In this document: in pieces, positions 34,801 through 41,682 of the stretch
Layout: the number at the start of each line of letters is the position of its first letter
Position numbering within the stretch: the first letter of the stretch is position 1
Virus record (IMG/VR): IMGVR_UViG_3300039448_000022
Location: 1-54,217 of that record
DNA from: a virus
Reading direction: 5' to 3' (one strand)
DNA length: 54,217 bases
Program-made: the position numbers and the translations under genes
The notes under the pieces: generated by a model
Told to the model about the DNA's origin: nothing
Seen by the model: the letters and a program-made list of their open reading frames with translations, nothing else
Database searches by the model: none

Positions 34801-35317
34801 TATTGCTTACGCGCAAGCAAATAATCTTAAGTTGAAAAACGTGGACTTTGGGCCGTTTAGATCAACAGTGGATAGTTATATTTCTTCGAAGATTGATAAC
34901 GCCAATTTAAAAGAAATTCTCGCTGAAGCGGATCGCACGAAAGAGGCCATCATTGAAGCCGCTAAGCGGTTTATTCGTGAGACTGCTGACTGGTATGACG
35001 CTGAAGGCAACGAGTTTGACGCGCTGACTTATCAGGAATCACTTATTGATCGTGAAATTTCTTCGTTAAGTGATGGTGCGCCAAGCGAAGGTGAGCCAAG
35101 TGAGGTTACGGAAGATCTTAATGCTCTTGTATCTGTGACCGGTGAGACTCGTCGCTGGAAAGATGAGATTAAAGAGTACGCGCGTAAATACGAAGCCAGT
35201 GGCTATGCTAAATGGAATCGTCGCGAAGTTGCGTGGAAAATGAAGATCGGAGCGTTTAAGCTGTTAGAAAAGGAATTACCTCAGGCAGCCGCCCAACTTG
35301 AATACAAACTCGTTTAA
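28898..35317 (+). CDS. DarB-like methylase-helicase polyvalent protein
   Basis: 2139 residues, GTG start with AAGGAG eight bases upstream. An N6-adenine methylase domain lies near residues 150-340 (DPSAGTGIFG at 179-188 and NVPFG at 244-248, an NPPF variant). An SF2 helicase core follows (GTGLGKT at 885-891, DEAH at 1046-1049, QRNGRGVRQGN near 1498), then a long helical C-terminal part. This is the layout and length of P1 DarB (about 2255 residues), which protects incoming phage DNA from type I restriction. A virion-delivered antirestriction role is the best inference; no capsid-targeting signal is seen. Confidence 0.8.
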   Translation: MILDKAGATPNPMIRLKLIKELGQLRRDIIVTQENGGPLAAINRLKLLKQMNQIRTELGAGEVAKLTDNMNPDDADVRPRPETAALYEFDERMTKGKRQKANNTAIDLVAKIKAGDVSADELTDEQKKTLASYTGNGGGLIGQDGKKGSAYEYYTPVPVAAGIWDAMAEMGFSGGKVLDPSAGTGIFGSTAPRTAAVDAVELDETSGAINQLLNDGQGYSTTVAPFEKVAAATDDEIYDAVVTNVPFGTVADRGGNQLHDPRYQKETLETYFILRSLEKLKPGGLAAFIVPPRCTSGRGANEVRLRERASYLGEFLGAYRLPNKVFGEAAADTITDVIFLRKHSTEARQKIEELQQDNAESLSTFNVLWDDYIEGRYFESEEGRIRVLGEFKAKDPDKFRDVDRVESPNSVPEIAKMLRKLPGTRIDWVGLDAAETMPVEYSEGDTIHHGGQTLEWRDGKWSALKQRGESEIAAKVLSQVKDAYTAYHAGIVLDSVLPTVNYLRQASKALDIPDWLTQTIASLNKLPEGGRADAWLPCVTAAAMVQVLNENGRDSGMNFREEFRSLSDSMQKYAARAKKLRSKVGGYAKSALSEMAVHYQPKKGFSNLWLGEVAQTTAFEISSDAGFEGLKYKAQGHFVDIEGARALYSDGFDPMSSDDWCVSADGKQVAKADDYYTGNYAQFLSVIDLQIEQAASEELKNKLIRQKLLAEERVDRLDPGSITHNLFSPYVTIEEKVDFLRSYVHPTAFVDYDANGKKQIGFDIPNSELSDRTKLIKRMSHYMNHRSITLGGVKLSISDETAIKELQGMVRKANEQFSGWAKANRSIKDRMASRLNEPERLYFRQVEDEAPLSVPGLNPDFQPHGYQNGFARSMGRDFSGINGFGTGLGKTFSALLSVQYVQSIGVKNKTLFVVPGSVLSNWRKETAAAYANIDDCLFVGLREDANGGFTVDSKNYDEDLFSVMENKHRKIFMTMEAFERLRLKEPTIENFEKYMRSVDASFGESEDKKKDEKSKSKAKALVSVLASKTGAAPYIEDMGIDSIVIDEAHAFKNSAETVEFTGAKYLSVSESSKRGMDAQAKCWFIRGLTPRGDGVLSLSATPLTNSPLEIYSMLSLASGHQRVNDMLGGIQGADAFMNAVCEIEDEEDLTLDGKSVSMSVFKGLNNSAMLRRALHQVATIKDADDVGAQIFVPEADEKPTPVSLTNESFKRLETYKDAYRYAMDTLRDKSDPGGSPEALEAVKNLFGETDELVGHPFNLINKMNYLIADPDLDKRQTRYTVALEADREKLITAWNAKKHSEERAYKGPNSTDADVLSSKVKKNKDGDTDGMTFKMMVRAWSEGNQVCLDTMDVGLQDKFEAIADKAGIELGVEIPPKLAAMLKNFQTEQSRPRGKVAGKPVKYTKQIIFCDILSWHNKIKRLLMQRAGLRADQIVIVTGKKNNAPEDILDVQNEFNAEDGKYRVVIANKKAEVGINLQLGTQAIHHLTIGWTPDSLKQRNGRGVRQGNSTGKVSIYHYDANGTFDEAKRTLVASKADWIDSLMDDNGGDRIEISGGMSREKMEALIDVFGDDDGVAKMQAAMAEKEAEARIKASRDKQQIAIDTIETQNGFLSRYGEMQGWIGRYLGDYLTLRQSISDIRKRLEKTKSANRAAQLEMRIAETQASMEGIKSRIEAAGSIQEARDYSKQDWDDVSVESVIASFTSRAKRGESSGDHLARQFANGNISYKYLRFISNDDSELLNEWMSEVDMAKELRQNAVDAYEVRAKEDGRTPAGAAVAIADGRGTVYGDIPLFDGVLVTLPQRTSDDLSVVIYKDNRLFGLWSGATAIRGFTLGNIMTNSDARVVYPGTSEYDDLIAAMAAHDDEWATKGEVDSVFTDLVPEVSELRTTSTPVAYTDSRFHGGAHYYLPAPYFPVPINSDFKGTSDFLDSIIEKQSEVIIRWERTKFIVPQDLTVKESESVQPLSVFIAYAQANNLKLKNVDFGPFRSTVDSYISSKIDNANLKEILAEADRTKEAIIEAAKRFIRETADWYDAEGNEFDALTYQESLIDREISSLSDGAPSEGEPSEVTEDLNALVSVTGETRRWKDEIKEYARKYEASGYAKWNRREVAWKMKIGAFKLLEKELPQAAAQLEYKLV

Positions 35318-35748
35318 TGGAAATTACTATGTTTACTGAATTTCGATACGACAGTGATGGGATCAAGACGCTTGTAGCTGAAAATGCTGCAACAGTCCGT
35401 AGTGAACGTGGACTGTCAGACTACACAGGTTTTGCTATTAGCGTATTTCGTAAGCGCTTAAAGCAAAACGGTCCTATTCGCTATCTGGATTACGGCCCAT
35501 ATTGGTGGGCTGTTAAAGATGTGCTCAATCGAGCAGGTGAAGACCTTGGCAGTGATGATGATGCTGAATTACGTGAAGCCTATCGCGGCGAAACGGACGC
35601 AGAGACATTAGCTATGGCAGATCTATATCGTGAGCAATACTTGAAGACTCAGTTCCTGGGTTCTCGGCAAGTGGTGCTGACTGATACGGGTGAGCTATGG
35701 ACCATCATGGATGATGACATGGAAGAGAAAGCGATGGCGTCCGCTTAG
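35317..35748 (+). CDS. Small protein following the DarB-like gene
   Basis: 143 residues (start 35317, overlapping the DarB-like stop as TAATG; ATG 35329 is equally possible). Helical and acidic, with RKRLKQNGPIRYLDYGPYWW as its most distinctive part. No family recognised. It is the last gene of this operon, closed by two terminators. Confidence 0.55.
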   Translation: MEITMFTEFRYDSDGIKTLVAENAATVRSERGLSDYTGFAISVFRKRLKQNGPIRYLDYGPYWWAVKDVLNRAGEDLGSDDDAELREAYRGETDAETLAMADLYREQYLKTQFLGSRQVVLTDTGELWTIMDDDMEEKAMASA

Positions 35749-35760
35749 CACCTTTGAACC

Positions 35761-35789
35761 AACTACTAATTTATTAAAAATTAGTAGTT
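35761..35789. terminator. Bidirectional A/T-rich hairpin
   Basis: AACTACTAATTT (35761-35772) is inverted as AAATTAGTAGTT (35778-35789), a perfect 12-bp stem with a 5-base loop, flanked by A/T tracts. It acts as a transcription boundary after the DarB operon. Confidence 0.6.
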
Positions 35790-35793
35790 AATT

Positions 35794-35824
35794 AAAAAAA
35801 CCGGCCTAGAGTCGGTTTTTTTAC
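35794..35824 (+). terminator. Intrinsic terminator
   Basis: AAAAAAACCGGC and GTCGGTTTTTTT enclose a short loop, giving a short stem (one G-U pair) and a run of seven Ts. Together with the preceding hairpin it closes the polyvalent operon. Confidence 0.8.
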
Positions 35825-35872
35825 ACCTATATTTCTTGTTTTTGTTGAAAGTGCGCAATATAGGTGTATATT
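35823..35872 (+). promoter_or_regulatory. Promoter inside an inverted repeat for the accessory cluster
   Basis: TTGAAA (35845-35850), a 16-bp spacer and TATATT (35867-35872) form a good promoter for the genes starting at 35941. ACACCTATATT (35823-35833) is inverted as AATATAGGTGT (35857-35867), overlapping the -10, so a dedicated repressor probably controls it. Confidence 0.6.
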
Positions 35873-35940
35873 TAAGAAATGAAGTGCAGCAATGTTTGCC
35901 GCTGAAAATTGAAATCATTAGCAGAGCTTGGAGAAAAAGA

Positions 35941-36210
35941 ATGACGGATAGAATCGCCATTAATGGTCAAGGTGACTTTCTGAATCTTCTTAATAGTGAT
36001 TTAGATAAGCTCGACATGGAGCAAGATGAAATGTTGACTCATATAATCAAAGCCTATTTTTCAAAATTTAGAGAGCGGAGCACTACAGGCAATGGAAATA
36101 TAGATGTTGCCGATCTTCTTGAGGTTCGCAATTCTTTATTTGCTTCTTTGAATGATATTACAGCTTTGATCAATGAAGATTACGAGCAAAGAGCGAAAAC
36201 CAAATATTAA
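35941..36210 (+). CDS. First gene of the accessory cluster, unknown function
   Basis: 89 residues from ATG 35941 (GGAG seven bases upstream). Acidic and helical (LNLLNSDLDKLDMEQDEMLT). It is the first gene after the inverted-repeat promoter, so it could be the cluster's own regulator, but no DNA-binding motif is visible. Confidence 0.55.
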   Translation: MTDRIAINGQGDFLNLLNSDLDKLDMEQDEMLTHIIKAYFSKFRERSTTGNGNIDVADLLEVRNSLFASLNDITALINEDYEQRAKTKY

Positions 36211-36223
36211 AAAGGATGTTGAA

Positions 36224-36733
36224 ATGCAGATTGCAACGATACACACAGACGATCATAAGGCGGTTGAGTTTTATAAATCTGCCCTGATTCACAATTGTGC
36301 TGAAAAAATGATATTCCTTATTGAGACAAAGGACATCCCGGAAGACGAAAGCTTTATCTTCTCTGATGGTGCCAAGCTGCAAGTTATCTATGGAGGCGGT
36401 GAGGATGTGCGCGGTGAAGAGATTGAATCATTCTTCTTCACCCATGAGTTGGCCGGTGCCTCAACGCTTGAGATTTATAAGAAAACAGAAGGTAAGTCGC
36501 AAATTGCAAGTTTTCTTAGAGATCTTGCCGAAAGGATTGAGTTTGGTGTGGTTGTAAGCGGAAATATTGATCAATATTTTGAGCTTGAAGATAAATGCGT
36601 TTCTATGGGAGAAGCAATACAAGAATACAGCGGCAAAAGAACGGTAAAGATAGATTTAACGTATCGAACACCGCTAGATGATATGCCTTTAATTTTACCA
36701 AAGACAAATGAAATAGGATGGACCCTAACATGA
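36224..36733 (+). CDS. Unknown accessory protein
   Basis: 169 residues from ATG 36224 (AAAGGATG upstream). An alpha/beta protein (MQIATIHTDDHKAVEFYKSA, then MIFLIETKDIPEDESFIF). No family recognised. It overlaps the next gene as ATGA, so both are made together. Confidence 0.55.
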   Translation: MQIATIHTDDHKAVEFYKSALIHNCAEKMIFLIETKDIPEDESFIFSDGAKLQVIYGGGEDVRGEEIESFFFTHELAGASTLEIYKKTEGKSQIASFLRDLAERIEFGVVVSGNIDQYFELEDKCVSMGEAIQEYSGKRTVKIDLTYRTPLDDMPLILPKTNEIGWTLT

Positions 36734-37047
36734 AAACTAATTCAATTGCTTGCGCCTCTGACGTGCTCAATCTGAATGATAAAATCGCCAACCGTGCTGC
36801 TGCTGACGCATGGCTAAATAGCCTAGTTGATAGCGGTTTATATTTTCACTTGGAAAGTGAACCAAGTGAAATCGTTAATGATTCATGTGAGCGATTTTTC
36901 ACCGATGAAGAAGCTGAGCTGATATCGCAACGAGTAGATGAGCTATATGAACTGGACTGGTCTGATAGCGATGGTTGTCCTATTGGTTACATGCTTGATC
37001 GCATTCAGACTGTGATAACAACAGAGCAGAGAAATTTAAATACTTAA
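36730..37047 (+). CDS. Unknown acidic accessory protein
   Basis: 105 residues from ATG 36730. Acidic with Trp and Tyr near the C-terminus (ELYELDWSDSDGCPIGYML). No family recognised. Part of the accessory cluster. Confidence 0.55.
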   Translation: MKTNSIACASDVLNLNDKIANRAAADAWLNSLVDSGLYFHLESEPSEIVNDSCERFFTDEEAELISQRVDELYELDWSDSDGCPIGYMLDRIQTVITTEQRNLNT

Positions 37048-37059
37048 AACGGGTGAGTA

Positions 37060-37257
37060 ATGACGGCAAGCGAGCAGTGTAAAGAGGCGGGTTTAAAAAG
37101 TCTCACCGAGTTATCTACAATCACAGGGAAGTCGGTTAGGACGCTACAGAATTGGCATAGGGATGATTCTAACTTTTTCAGCATAGTACTGTGTGGTGCC
37201 GTCATGATTAAAAAGGGTTTACTGGTGCCCCCTGCGGGCTTGGGTGGCAATCAATGA
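37060..37257 (+). CDS. Small helix-turn-helix protein
   Basis: 65 residues. LTELSTITGKSVRTLQNWHR has the shape of a short DNA-binding helix-turn-helix, as in phage YdaS-like or excisionase-type regulators. The ribosome site is GGGTGAG. It may regulate the inverted-repeat promoter upstream; target unknown. Confidence 0.55.
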   Translation: MTASEQCKEAGLKSLTELSTITGKSVRTLQNWHRDDSNFFSIVLCGAVMIKKGLLVPPAGLGGNQ

Positions 37258-37302
37258 AAGTCTGCCTAGTTGTTGAAGCGTTGTAATTGATTGGAGTTAA
37301 GT

Positions 37303-37470
37303 ATGGAAGAAGAATGGGGCGAAGAAGGAACGTGTGATATTTGCGGAGAAGAAGATGTTCAAGTGTGCTTGACAAATAACCCGTTTCTTCGCGATGTATA
37401 TCCAGATAGTGATAATCCTGATGAATATTGGTGTCGCGAATGTTACGACGTAAGAGCAGGTGATATATGA
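37303..37470 (+). CDS. Small zinc-finger protein
   Basis: 55 residues, rich in acidic residues. CDICGEED and a later CRECYD give two CxxC pairs, a treble-clef or zinc-ribbon form. Preceded by GGAG at a good distance and coupled to the next gene by an ATGA overlap. Role unknown. Confidence 0.65.
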   Translation: MEEEWGEEGTCDICGEEDVQVCLTNNPFLRDVYPDSDNPDEYWCRECYDVRAGDI

Positions 37471-37778
37471 AAGGCTTTGATTGTGACATGCCCAGTATTT
37501 TAAACGTCCCAACGTATGCAACCTTACTTGATTGTATTGGTGATGCTTTTGAAATGGATGCTGATATAGCAAAAATTGCGGTTGTTAAAATTAATGCTTT
37601 AGGCCCATTTGAACGTGGTGACTTTGAGGTTTGTGATGTGATCGCGATGATTGGCCATCTTTTTATTCATGACCTTATCCAGCGAGACCTTAAGGAAAGG
37701 GTTGCTGCCTATGGTGGCTCTGTATTTTATGACCACTACTTTTCTCGAAAAACTGAAGTGCAGCCAGAGCTATTTTAG
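37467..37778 (+). CDS. Unknown accessory protein
   Basis: 103 residues, alpha/beta, with FEVCDVIAMIGHLFIHDLIQ as a helical core. ATGA overlap with the zinc-finger gene. No family recognised. Confidence 0.5.
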   Translation: MKGFDCDMPSILNVPTYATLLDCIGDAFEMDADIAKIAVVKINALGPFERGDFEVCDVIAMIGHLFIHDLIQRDLKERVAAYGGSVFYDHYFSRKTEVQPELF

Positions 37779-37929
37779 TTGGTGTCGTAGGAAAGGCTTT
37801 AAAAGCTCAAAGAGATTATTCGCATGGTGATTGCTCCGGACAGGGCCAGCAGAAATGCACAACCCACGGTGGTACCCCGTGGCCGATGAGTAGTCGCCAG
37901 CCGAATGATTTAGCGAAGGAGTGAACAGC

Positions 37930-38106
37930 GTGGAAGATGAAAAAATCATTGCTCTTCTCGATACCAAAATAGGGGAGGAGCCGGACTTTGTAACGCCTAT
38001 TCCTATTAGTGTTTTCAATAATGCAGCGAGTATTGAACAGCGAGTGAATAGAGCGCGCGACCGAGTTGACCAGCAACGATCAATAGCGAGAAAGTCTGAT
38101 GAGTGA
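37930..38106 (+). CDS. Small phage protein, unknown
   Basis: 58 residues from GTG 37930, with GGAG placed eight bases upstream; a GTG nine bases earlier is less well placed. The sequence VTPIPISVFNNAASIEQRVN and a basic end give no family. The 37779-37929 gap holds a CCACG/CGTGG hairpin and no convincing gene. Confidence 0.5.
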   Translation: MEDEKIIALLDTKIGEEPDFVTPIPISVFNNAASIEQRVNRARDRVDQQRSIARKSDE

Positions 38107-38293
38107 AGTGAATGAAGTTGAACGTATTGTTATGCATGAATGTTTAGAGGCTGTAGCAAGCGAGTGTGAGACAGAGACAGAGTATGACGGCCAAATGCTA
38201 ACGCACTGTTTCTATTGTGGATCATGGCTCGATGAAAATGATCATGAAGACGATTGTTTGCATATTAAAGCTAAGAAAATATTAAACGCATAA
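38099..38293 (+). CDS. Small zinc-finger protein before a palindromic spacer
   Basis: 64 residues, acidic. CFYCGSWLDENDHEDDCLHI has a CxxC...C/H arrangement that fits a small zinc finger. It overlaps the previous gene by eight bases, and its stop codon forms part of the attC-like spacer that follows. Confidence 0.55.
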   Translation: MSEVNEVERIVMHECLEAVASECETETEYDGQMLTHCFYCGSWLDENDHEDDCLHIKAKKILNA

Positions 38294-38318
38294 CCCACGG
38301 CTTAGCCGTTTGTTATAC
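38288..38318. repeat. attC-like palindromic spacer A
   Basis: GCATAAC-CC-ACGGC-TTA-GCCGT-TT-GTTATAC. The arms pair in two blocks (GCATAAC/GTTATAC with one mismatch, ACGGC/GCCGT) separated by a 2x2 internal loop. The layout matches R''-L''-L'-R' of integron attC sites, but the element is only 31 bp, shorter than typical attC. Confidence 0.5.
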
Positions 38319-38342
38319 GGCTGCTGATACGGAGTAAATATA

Positions 38343-38519
38343 GTGACAGAGAAAAGAATTGTAAAAGGTAGCGAGTTGGAGCTTGGAATGACCGTTCAAC
38401 GACTATTGAATGGTTCACCTATTCATCATCCAATGATTATTTTTTCTGACGGCCCATATTACAAAAATCCTCTGTACATAGAGGATGATTTTGAGGTGCT
38501 GATTGATAACGCCGTATAA
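38343..38519 (+). CDS. Small cassette-like gene
   Basis: 58 residues, GTG start with GGAG seven bases before it, ending in TAA within a further ATAACCC word (38516-38522). Beta-rich: MTVQRLLNGSPIHHPMIIFS. Function unknown. It lies between palindromic spacers, like an integron cassette gene. Confidence 0.6.
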   Translation: MTEKRIVKGSELELGMTVQRLLNGSPIHHPMIIFSDGPYYKNPLYIEDDFEVLIDNAV

Positions 38520-38550
38520 CCCTCGATTGTATTCACGAACGGAGATTCAC

Positions 38551-38904
38551 ATGGAAAGAACTTATACGGTTTACAAAGGCGAACAGAACGGGAAGCTTGT
38601 TTATATCGGGACTACGATTCAAGAGCCAAGCGCGCGGTTTAGATGGCACAAGGCAAACGGTAAGCCTTTGCAATTTACAGTGCTTTCTCAATTCGACAAT
38701 GCTGATGCTATGCTTGATGAGGAATACCGACTGATTAAACAGCACAGACCAAAGATGAATAAAATAACGCACCGGAAGCAAAACCTAAATGTTGCGCTAA
38801 CGCAAGAAGAACTGGACGCTCGAAAAGGCGACAAGCAGTGGTGTCAATGCTGTCTGAAGCGCAGAGTGAGCAAAGGCTATTCTCTATGTATGCGGTGCGG
38901 ATGA
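38551..38904 (+). CDS. GIY-YIG endonuclease-like protein with zinc finger
   Basis: 117 residues from ATG 38551 (GGAG upstream). The N-terminus TYTVYKGEQNGKLVYIGTT carries a VYIG motif with the preceding aromatic residue, and RFRWHK follows, as in GIY-YIG nucleases. EEYRLIKQHRPKMN contains a likely catalytic Glu and the C-terminus has CQCC and CMRC zinc ligands. A homing or repair nuclease is likely; the first motif (VYK instead of GIY) is diverged, so activity is uncertain. Confidence 0.65.
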   Translation: MERTYTVYKGEQNGKLVYIGTTIQEPSARFRWHKANGKPLQFTVLSQFDNADAMLDEEYRLIKQHRPKMNKITHRKQNLNVALTQEELDARKGDKQWCQCCLKRRVSKGYSLCMRCG

Positions 38905-38908
38905 GCGA

Positions 38909-38959
38909 ATATAACCCGGCGCTTACGTGCCGAAGGTCAATTACAGCGTCTTGTTATTT
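38909..38959. repeat. attC-like palindromic spacer C
   Basis: ATATAAC-CC-GGCGC, a 23-base loop, GCGTC-TT-GTTATTT. ATAAC pairs with GTTAT, GGCGC pairs with GCGTC (one G-U), with CC opposite TT between blocks: the same spacing as spacer A. The loop word GTGCCGAAGGTCA recurs in the next spacer. Confidence 0.5.
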
Positions 38960-38973
38960 ACCATAGGTGATTT

Positions 38974-39201
38974 ATGACAACTGTTCTGGTTACTGATGGA
39001 CGCAGCATAGATGATATTTCAGAGCTGCTTTCAGAATTAGACGATATAGAGGTTCGAGAGGCGAGCCGACACGACTTGAAGTTGATTTGCCGCGAGTTCG
39101 GACATGAGTACTTCAGGGTTCCAACTCTTCGTATAGAACCTTTGAAAAATAACGAAACATGGCGCGGCAGTGGAAAGCGCCGAAAGCCTATGTGTAAATA
39201 A
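38974..39201 (+). CDS. Small cassette-like gene, unknown product
   Basis: 75 residues, acidic N-terminal half (IDDISELLSELDDIEVREAS) and basic C-terminal tail. Its start follows spacer C by 14 bases with a GGTG element and its stop codon begins the next palindromic spacer. No family recognised. Confidence 0.55.
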   Translation: MTTVLVTDGRSIDDISELLSELDDIEVREASRHDLKLICREFGHEYFRVPTLRIEPLKNNETWRGSGKRRKPMCK

Positions 39202-39247
39202 CATGCCTGAACGTGTGCCGAAGGTCACACGATTTGGGGTGTTATAA
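39196..39247. repeat. attC-like spacer D
   Basis: AAATAAC at 39196-39202 (containing the stop codon) and GTTATAA at 39241-39247 are inverted. Between them CGTGTG and CACACG form a stem around CCGAAGGT. It shares GTGCCGAAGGTCA with spacer C but its inner blocks are less regular. Confidence 0.4.
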
Positions 39248-39248
39248 T
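39240..39248 (+). promoter_or_regulatory. Extended -10 promoter for the structural genes
   Basis: TGT-TATAAT (39240-39248) has the TGn extension and a perfect -10. No good -35 is present at 17 bp. It would transcribe the portal operon starting at 39368. It overlaps the end of spacer D. Confidence 0.45.
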
Positions 39249-39367
39249 CAGCCCCGATAGCTACCTTCCTATCCCTGCCTCCATAAGTCCGCCATACCGG
39301 AAAAACCCCGCTAATCAATGCCGCCGCACCTCTACTATGGTGTCTAAATACTGCGGCATGTTTTGAC

Positions 39368-40912
39368 ATGAAGAAACAGAGAAGCAGCTTTTGGGGTTTT
39401 GGAAAGCCATCCCAAAAAGCTACAGAAACATTCAAGGCTGCCGAAAGTGGCGGCATGAAGGATATGAATCAGAGTCAAGCTATGACTCTGGGCGCTATGC
39501 CTTCGTCTATAACCTCACTTCTTAGATCAGGTCGTCGCGAGGCGCGAGACCGTATTACGATCTATGACAAGTGGTCAGAAATGGAGAGCAACCCATTTGT
39601 GAGCACGGCACTTTGGCTGCAAACTACAGCAGCCCTTGGTGGTCATGAGAGCACAGGCCAGCTTGTTTTTATTGAGCAGAATGGTACTGAACAAGATAAG
39701 CAAAAGCTGAAAATAGTCGATGACATCGTTGATTCACTTTCCGATATGCTTAACTCCGTAGCGTTCCCTATGTGCTACAACGGCGCAGCCTTCGGTGATG
39801 CGTTTGCTCGTATCTACTCTGAAGACAAAGTAGGTGTAACGGACATCTACACGGAAGAGCTTGTGCGTGCCAGCCTGGTTCAACCCTTCGAGCAAGGGTC
39901 TAGGACTGTCGGTTATGCCTTGACGACGGGTAACGATCAATTTGAGCGATTAAACATTGCTCAAATGGCCCGTATGAAGATGCCGCGCGTGACGTGGGTG
40001 CCTCAGATGGGTGTCTTTGAAAAATCCCTTCTCGACAATTTAACGAATGACGATGTGAGCGATCATCAATTAACACCGTCTTCGGTTGGTGGTTCGTTTT
40101 TGTATGCAGCGGAAGAATCTTACGATCACCTAAATTCGTCCATGGCTGGTATTGTTGGTCAGCGTTGGCTTGATAGTATTGATGAGCAGATTATCACTAT
40201 CAATATGTCGGACATGACTGACGATCAACAAAAAAAGTACAGTAAGTCTGCGCTAGCAATGTTTCAGCGTTCGAAGCAGATTGCAGAAGACGCTGTTAAA
40301 AACGGAAGACCATTTCTGGAGCGCATCAAACACATCATCCCTGTCTGGTCGGAAAAGCAAGTCCAGAACGTTTCTGCCATGAACGGCGGTCAATCTGGTC
40401 GTAATGGAACGATAAGTATTGAAGATGTAATGCTTCACGCTAGATCTTTAGCTGGTGCTCTAGGTACCGACTTGTCGATGATTGGTTTTGCCGATCAATT
40501 ATCCGGCGGCCTTGGTGATGGTGGTTTTTTTAGAATTAGCACTCAAAGTGCTGAACGTTCACGTATCGCACGAATTGCGCTTACTAATTGTTTTAATCAA
40601 ATCATTGATATTCACACCATGAAAAAGTTCGGAGTGGTGTTTTCACCTTCTGAACGCCCTTGGAAAATTACTTTTTATAGCACTATTTCTGCTTTGGCTG
40701 CTGAGCAAGCCCGCACCCAATTGGATTCAGCCAACGGTAGCTTAGTAATTCTACAGGCAATCCAGCAATTAAAAGACAACGGCGCAGATGAAAATACCGC
40801 CGTTGCATTTATGCGTGATGAACTGCAAATAGATGAAGACAAAGCTAAAATCTACGCTGCGATGGTTAAAAAGCCAGAGGGTGAGGGTAACGAAGTAGGA
40901 GGCGGCTTTTAA
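39368..40912 (+). CDS. Portal protein
   Basis: 514 residues. The early part (RITIYDKWSEMESNPFVSTA, then LWLQTTAALGG) and a long helical core (WLDSIDEQIITINMSDMTDD, then HARSLAGALGTDLSMIGFAD) fit phage portal proteins, which form the ring through which DNA enters. Length is usual. It overlaps the next gene as TAATG. Confidence is moderate because portals are poorly conserved. Confidence 0.65.
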   Translation: MKKQRSSFWGFGKPSQKATETFKAAESGGMKDMNQSQAMTLGAMPSSITSLLRSGRREARDRITIYDKWSEMESNPFVSTALWLQTTAALGGHESTGQLVFIEQNGTEQDKQKLKIVDDIVDSLSDMLNSVAFPMCYNGAAFGDAFARIYSEDKVGVTDIYTEELVRASLVQPFEQGSRTVGYALTTGNDQFERLNIAQMARMKMPRVTWVPQMGVFEKSLLDNLTNDDVSDHQLTPSSVGGSFLYAAEESYDHLNSSMAGIVGQRWLDSIDEQIITINMSDMTDDQQKKYSKSALAMFQRSKQIAEDAVKNGRPFLERIKHIIPVWSEKQVQNVSAMNGGQSGRNGTISIEDVMLHARSLAGALGTDLSMIGFADQLSGGLGDGGFFRISTQSAERSRIARIALTNCFNQIIDIHTMKKFGVVFSPSERPWKITFYSTISALAAEQARTQLDSANGSLVILQAIQQLKDNGADENTAVAFMRDELQIDEDKAKIYAAMVKKPEGEGNEVGGGF

Positions 40913-41682
40913 TGTCTCTCTTCAATAACGTTTCAGCGGCGACAATGCAGGCTATTAAAGAGCAGGCACCCAGATTACTGTCTGATGCTGGCGAACGTTA
41001 CCTCCCACCTCACCTAAGAGCGCCACTTGAAGAAATTGTGTCACTGTATGAGAGCGGCTTTGCACTTGATGAGGTGAAGCAAGCCGGTGTGAGAGCGTTA
41101 GTGAATAATGGGCAGTCTCGTGCCGTTAGAGAAATCTACCTAAATTCTAAAAACCCATTGCTGGGTGGTGTCACTCCATTGGCCGCCATCGATTATATGT
41201 CCTCATCGCCACGCCGCGCTCAGGCGAATTTATTTTTAGTGGCCGTGTCGCCAATTGATTCTAAAGCCGCGAACCAATCCGAAGCATTCAATATGATGGT
41301 GCGATCCTTGGATTACTCACCGTTTACCATAAGTGGTGATTACCATCGCGTAGGTGGTGCTCTGGTTGACGGTATTACGGGCAACGAAGCGGTTGAATTA
41401 AACATGACCACCATGGATGACGAATCGGGCACATTAAAGCGCTGGTTTGCACAAATGCTAGCACGAGTGTCAGCGTCTGATGGCACAGTTGGGGTGCCTG
41501 CGAGTTATGGAATAAAGATTGAAGTAACTCATGCTTTTGGCGGTGGGGATATTCCTGAGGCCGCGTATAAAGATAAAGGGCTATTTCGAGCTGGCAACCT
41601 GTCTATGTCGCTATCTCGTGGGGAAAATGCGCTTGAAGATCTTCAGATGACGTTCAACCAACTTGATACATTCTGGGGCTGA
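40912..41682 (+). CDS. Tail tube (gp19-like) or related structural protein
   Basis: 256 residues. SSPRRAQANLFLVAVSP followed by LNMTTMDDESGTLKRWFAQM and VGVPASYGIKIEVTHAF resembles the T4 gp19-like tube/baseplate family, where a similar TxDDxxGxxKRWF segment recurs. The location beside a tape-measure-like gene supports a tail protein. The family call is tentative. Confidence 0.5.
   Translation: MSLFNNVSAATMQAIKEQAPRLLSDAGERYLPPHLRAPLEEIVSLYESGFALDEVKQAGVRALVNNGQSRAVREIYLNSKNPLLGGVTPLAAIDYMSSSPRRAQANLFLVAVSPIDSKAANQSEAFNMMVRSLDYSPFTISGDYHRVGGALVDGITGNEAVELNMTTMDDESGTLKRWFAQMLARVSASDGTVGVPASYGIKIEVTHAFGGGDIPEAAYKDKGLFRAGNLSMSLSRGENALEDLQMTFNQLDTFWG

Noticed and set aside
37824-37889. A 21-codon frame between accessory genes
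   Set aside because: Too short and with no ribosome site; it overlaps a hairpin.
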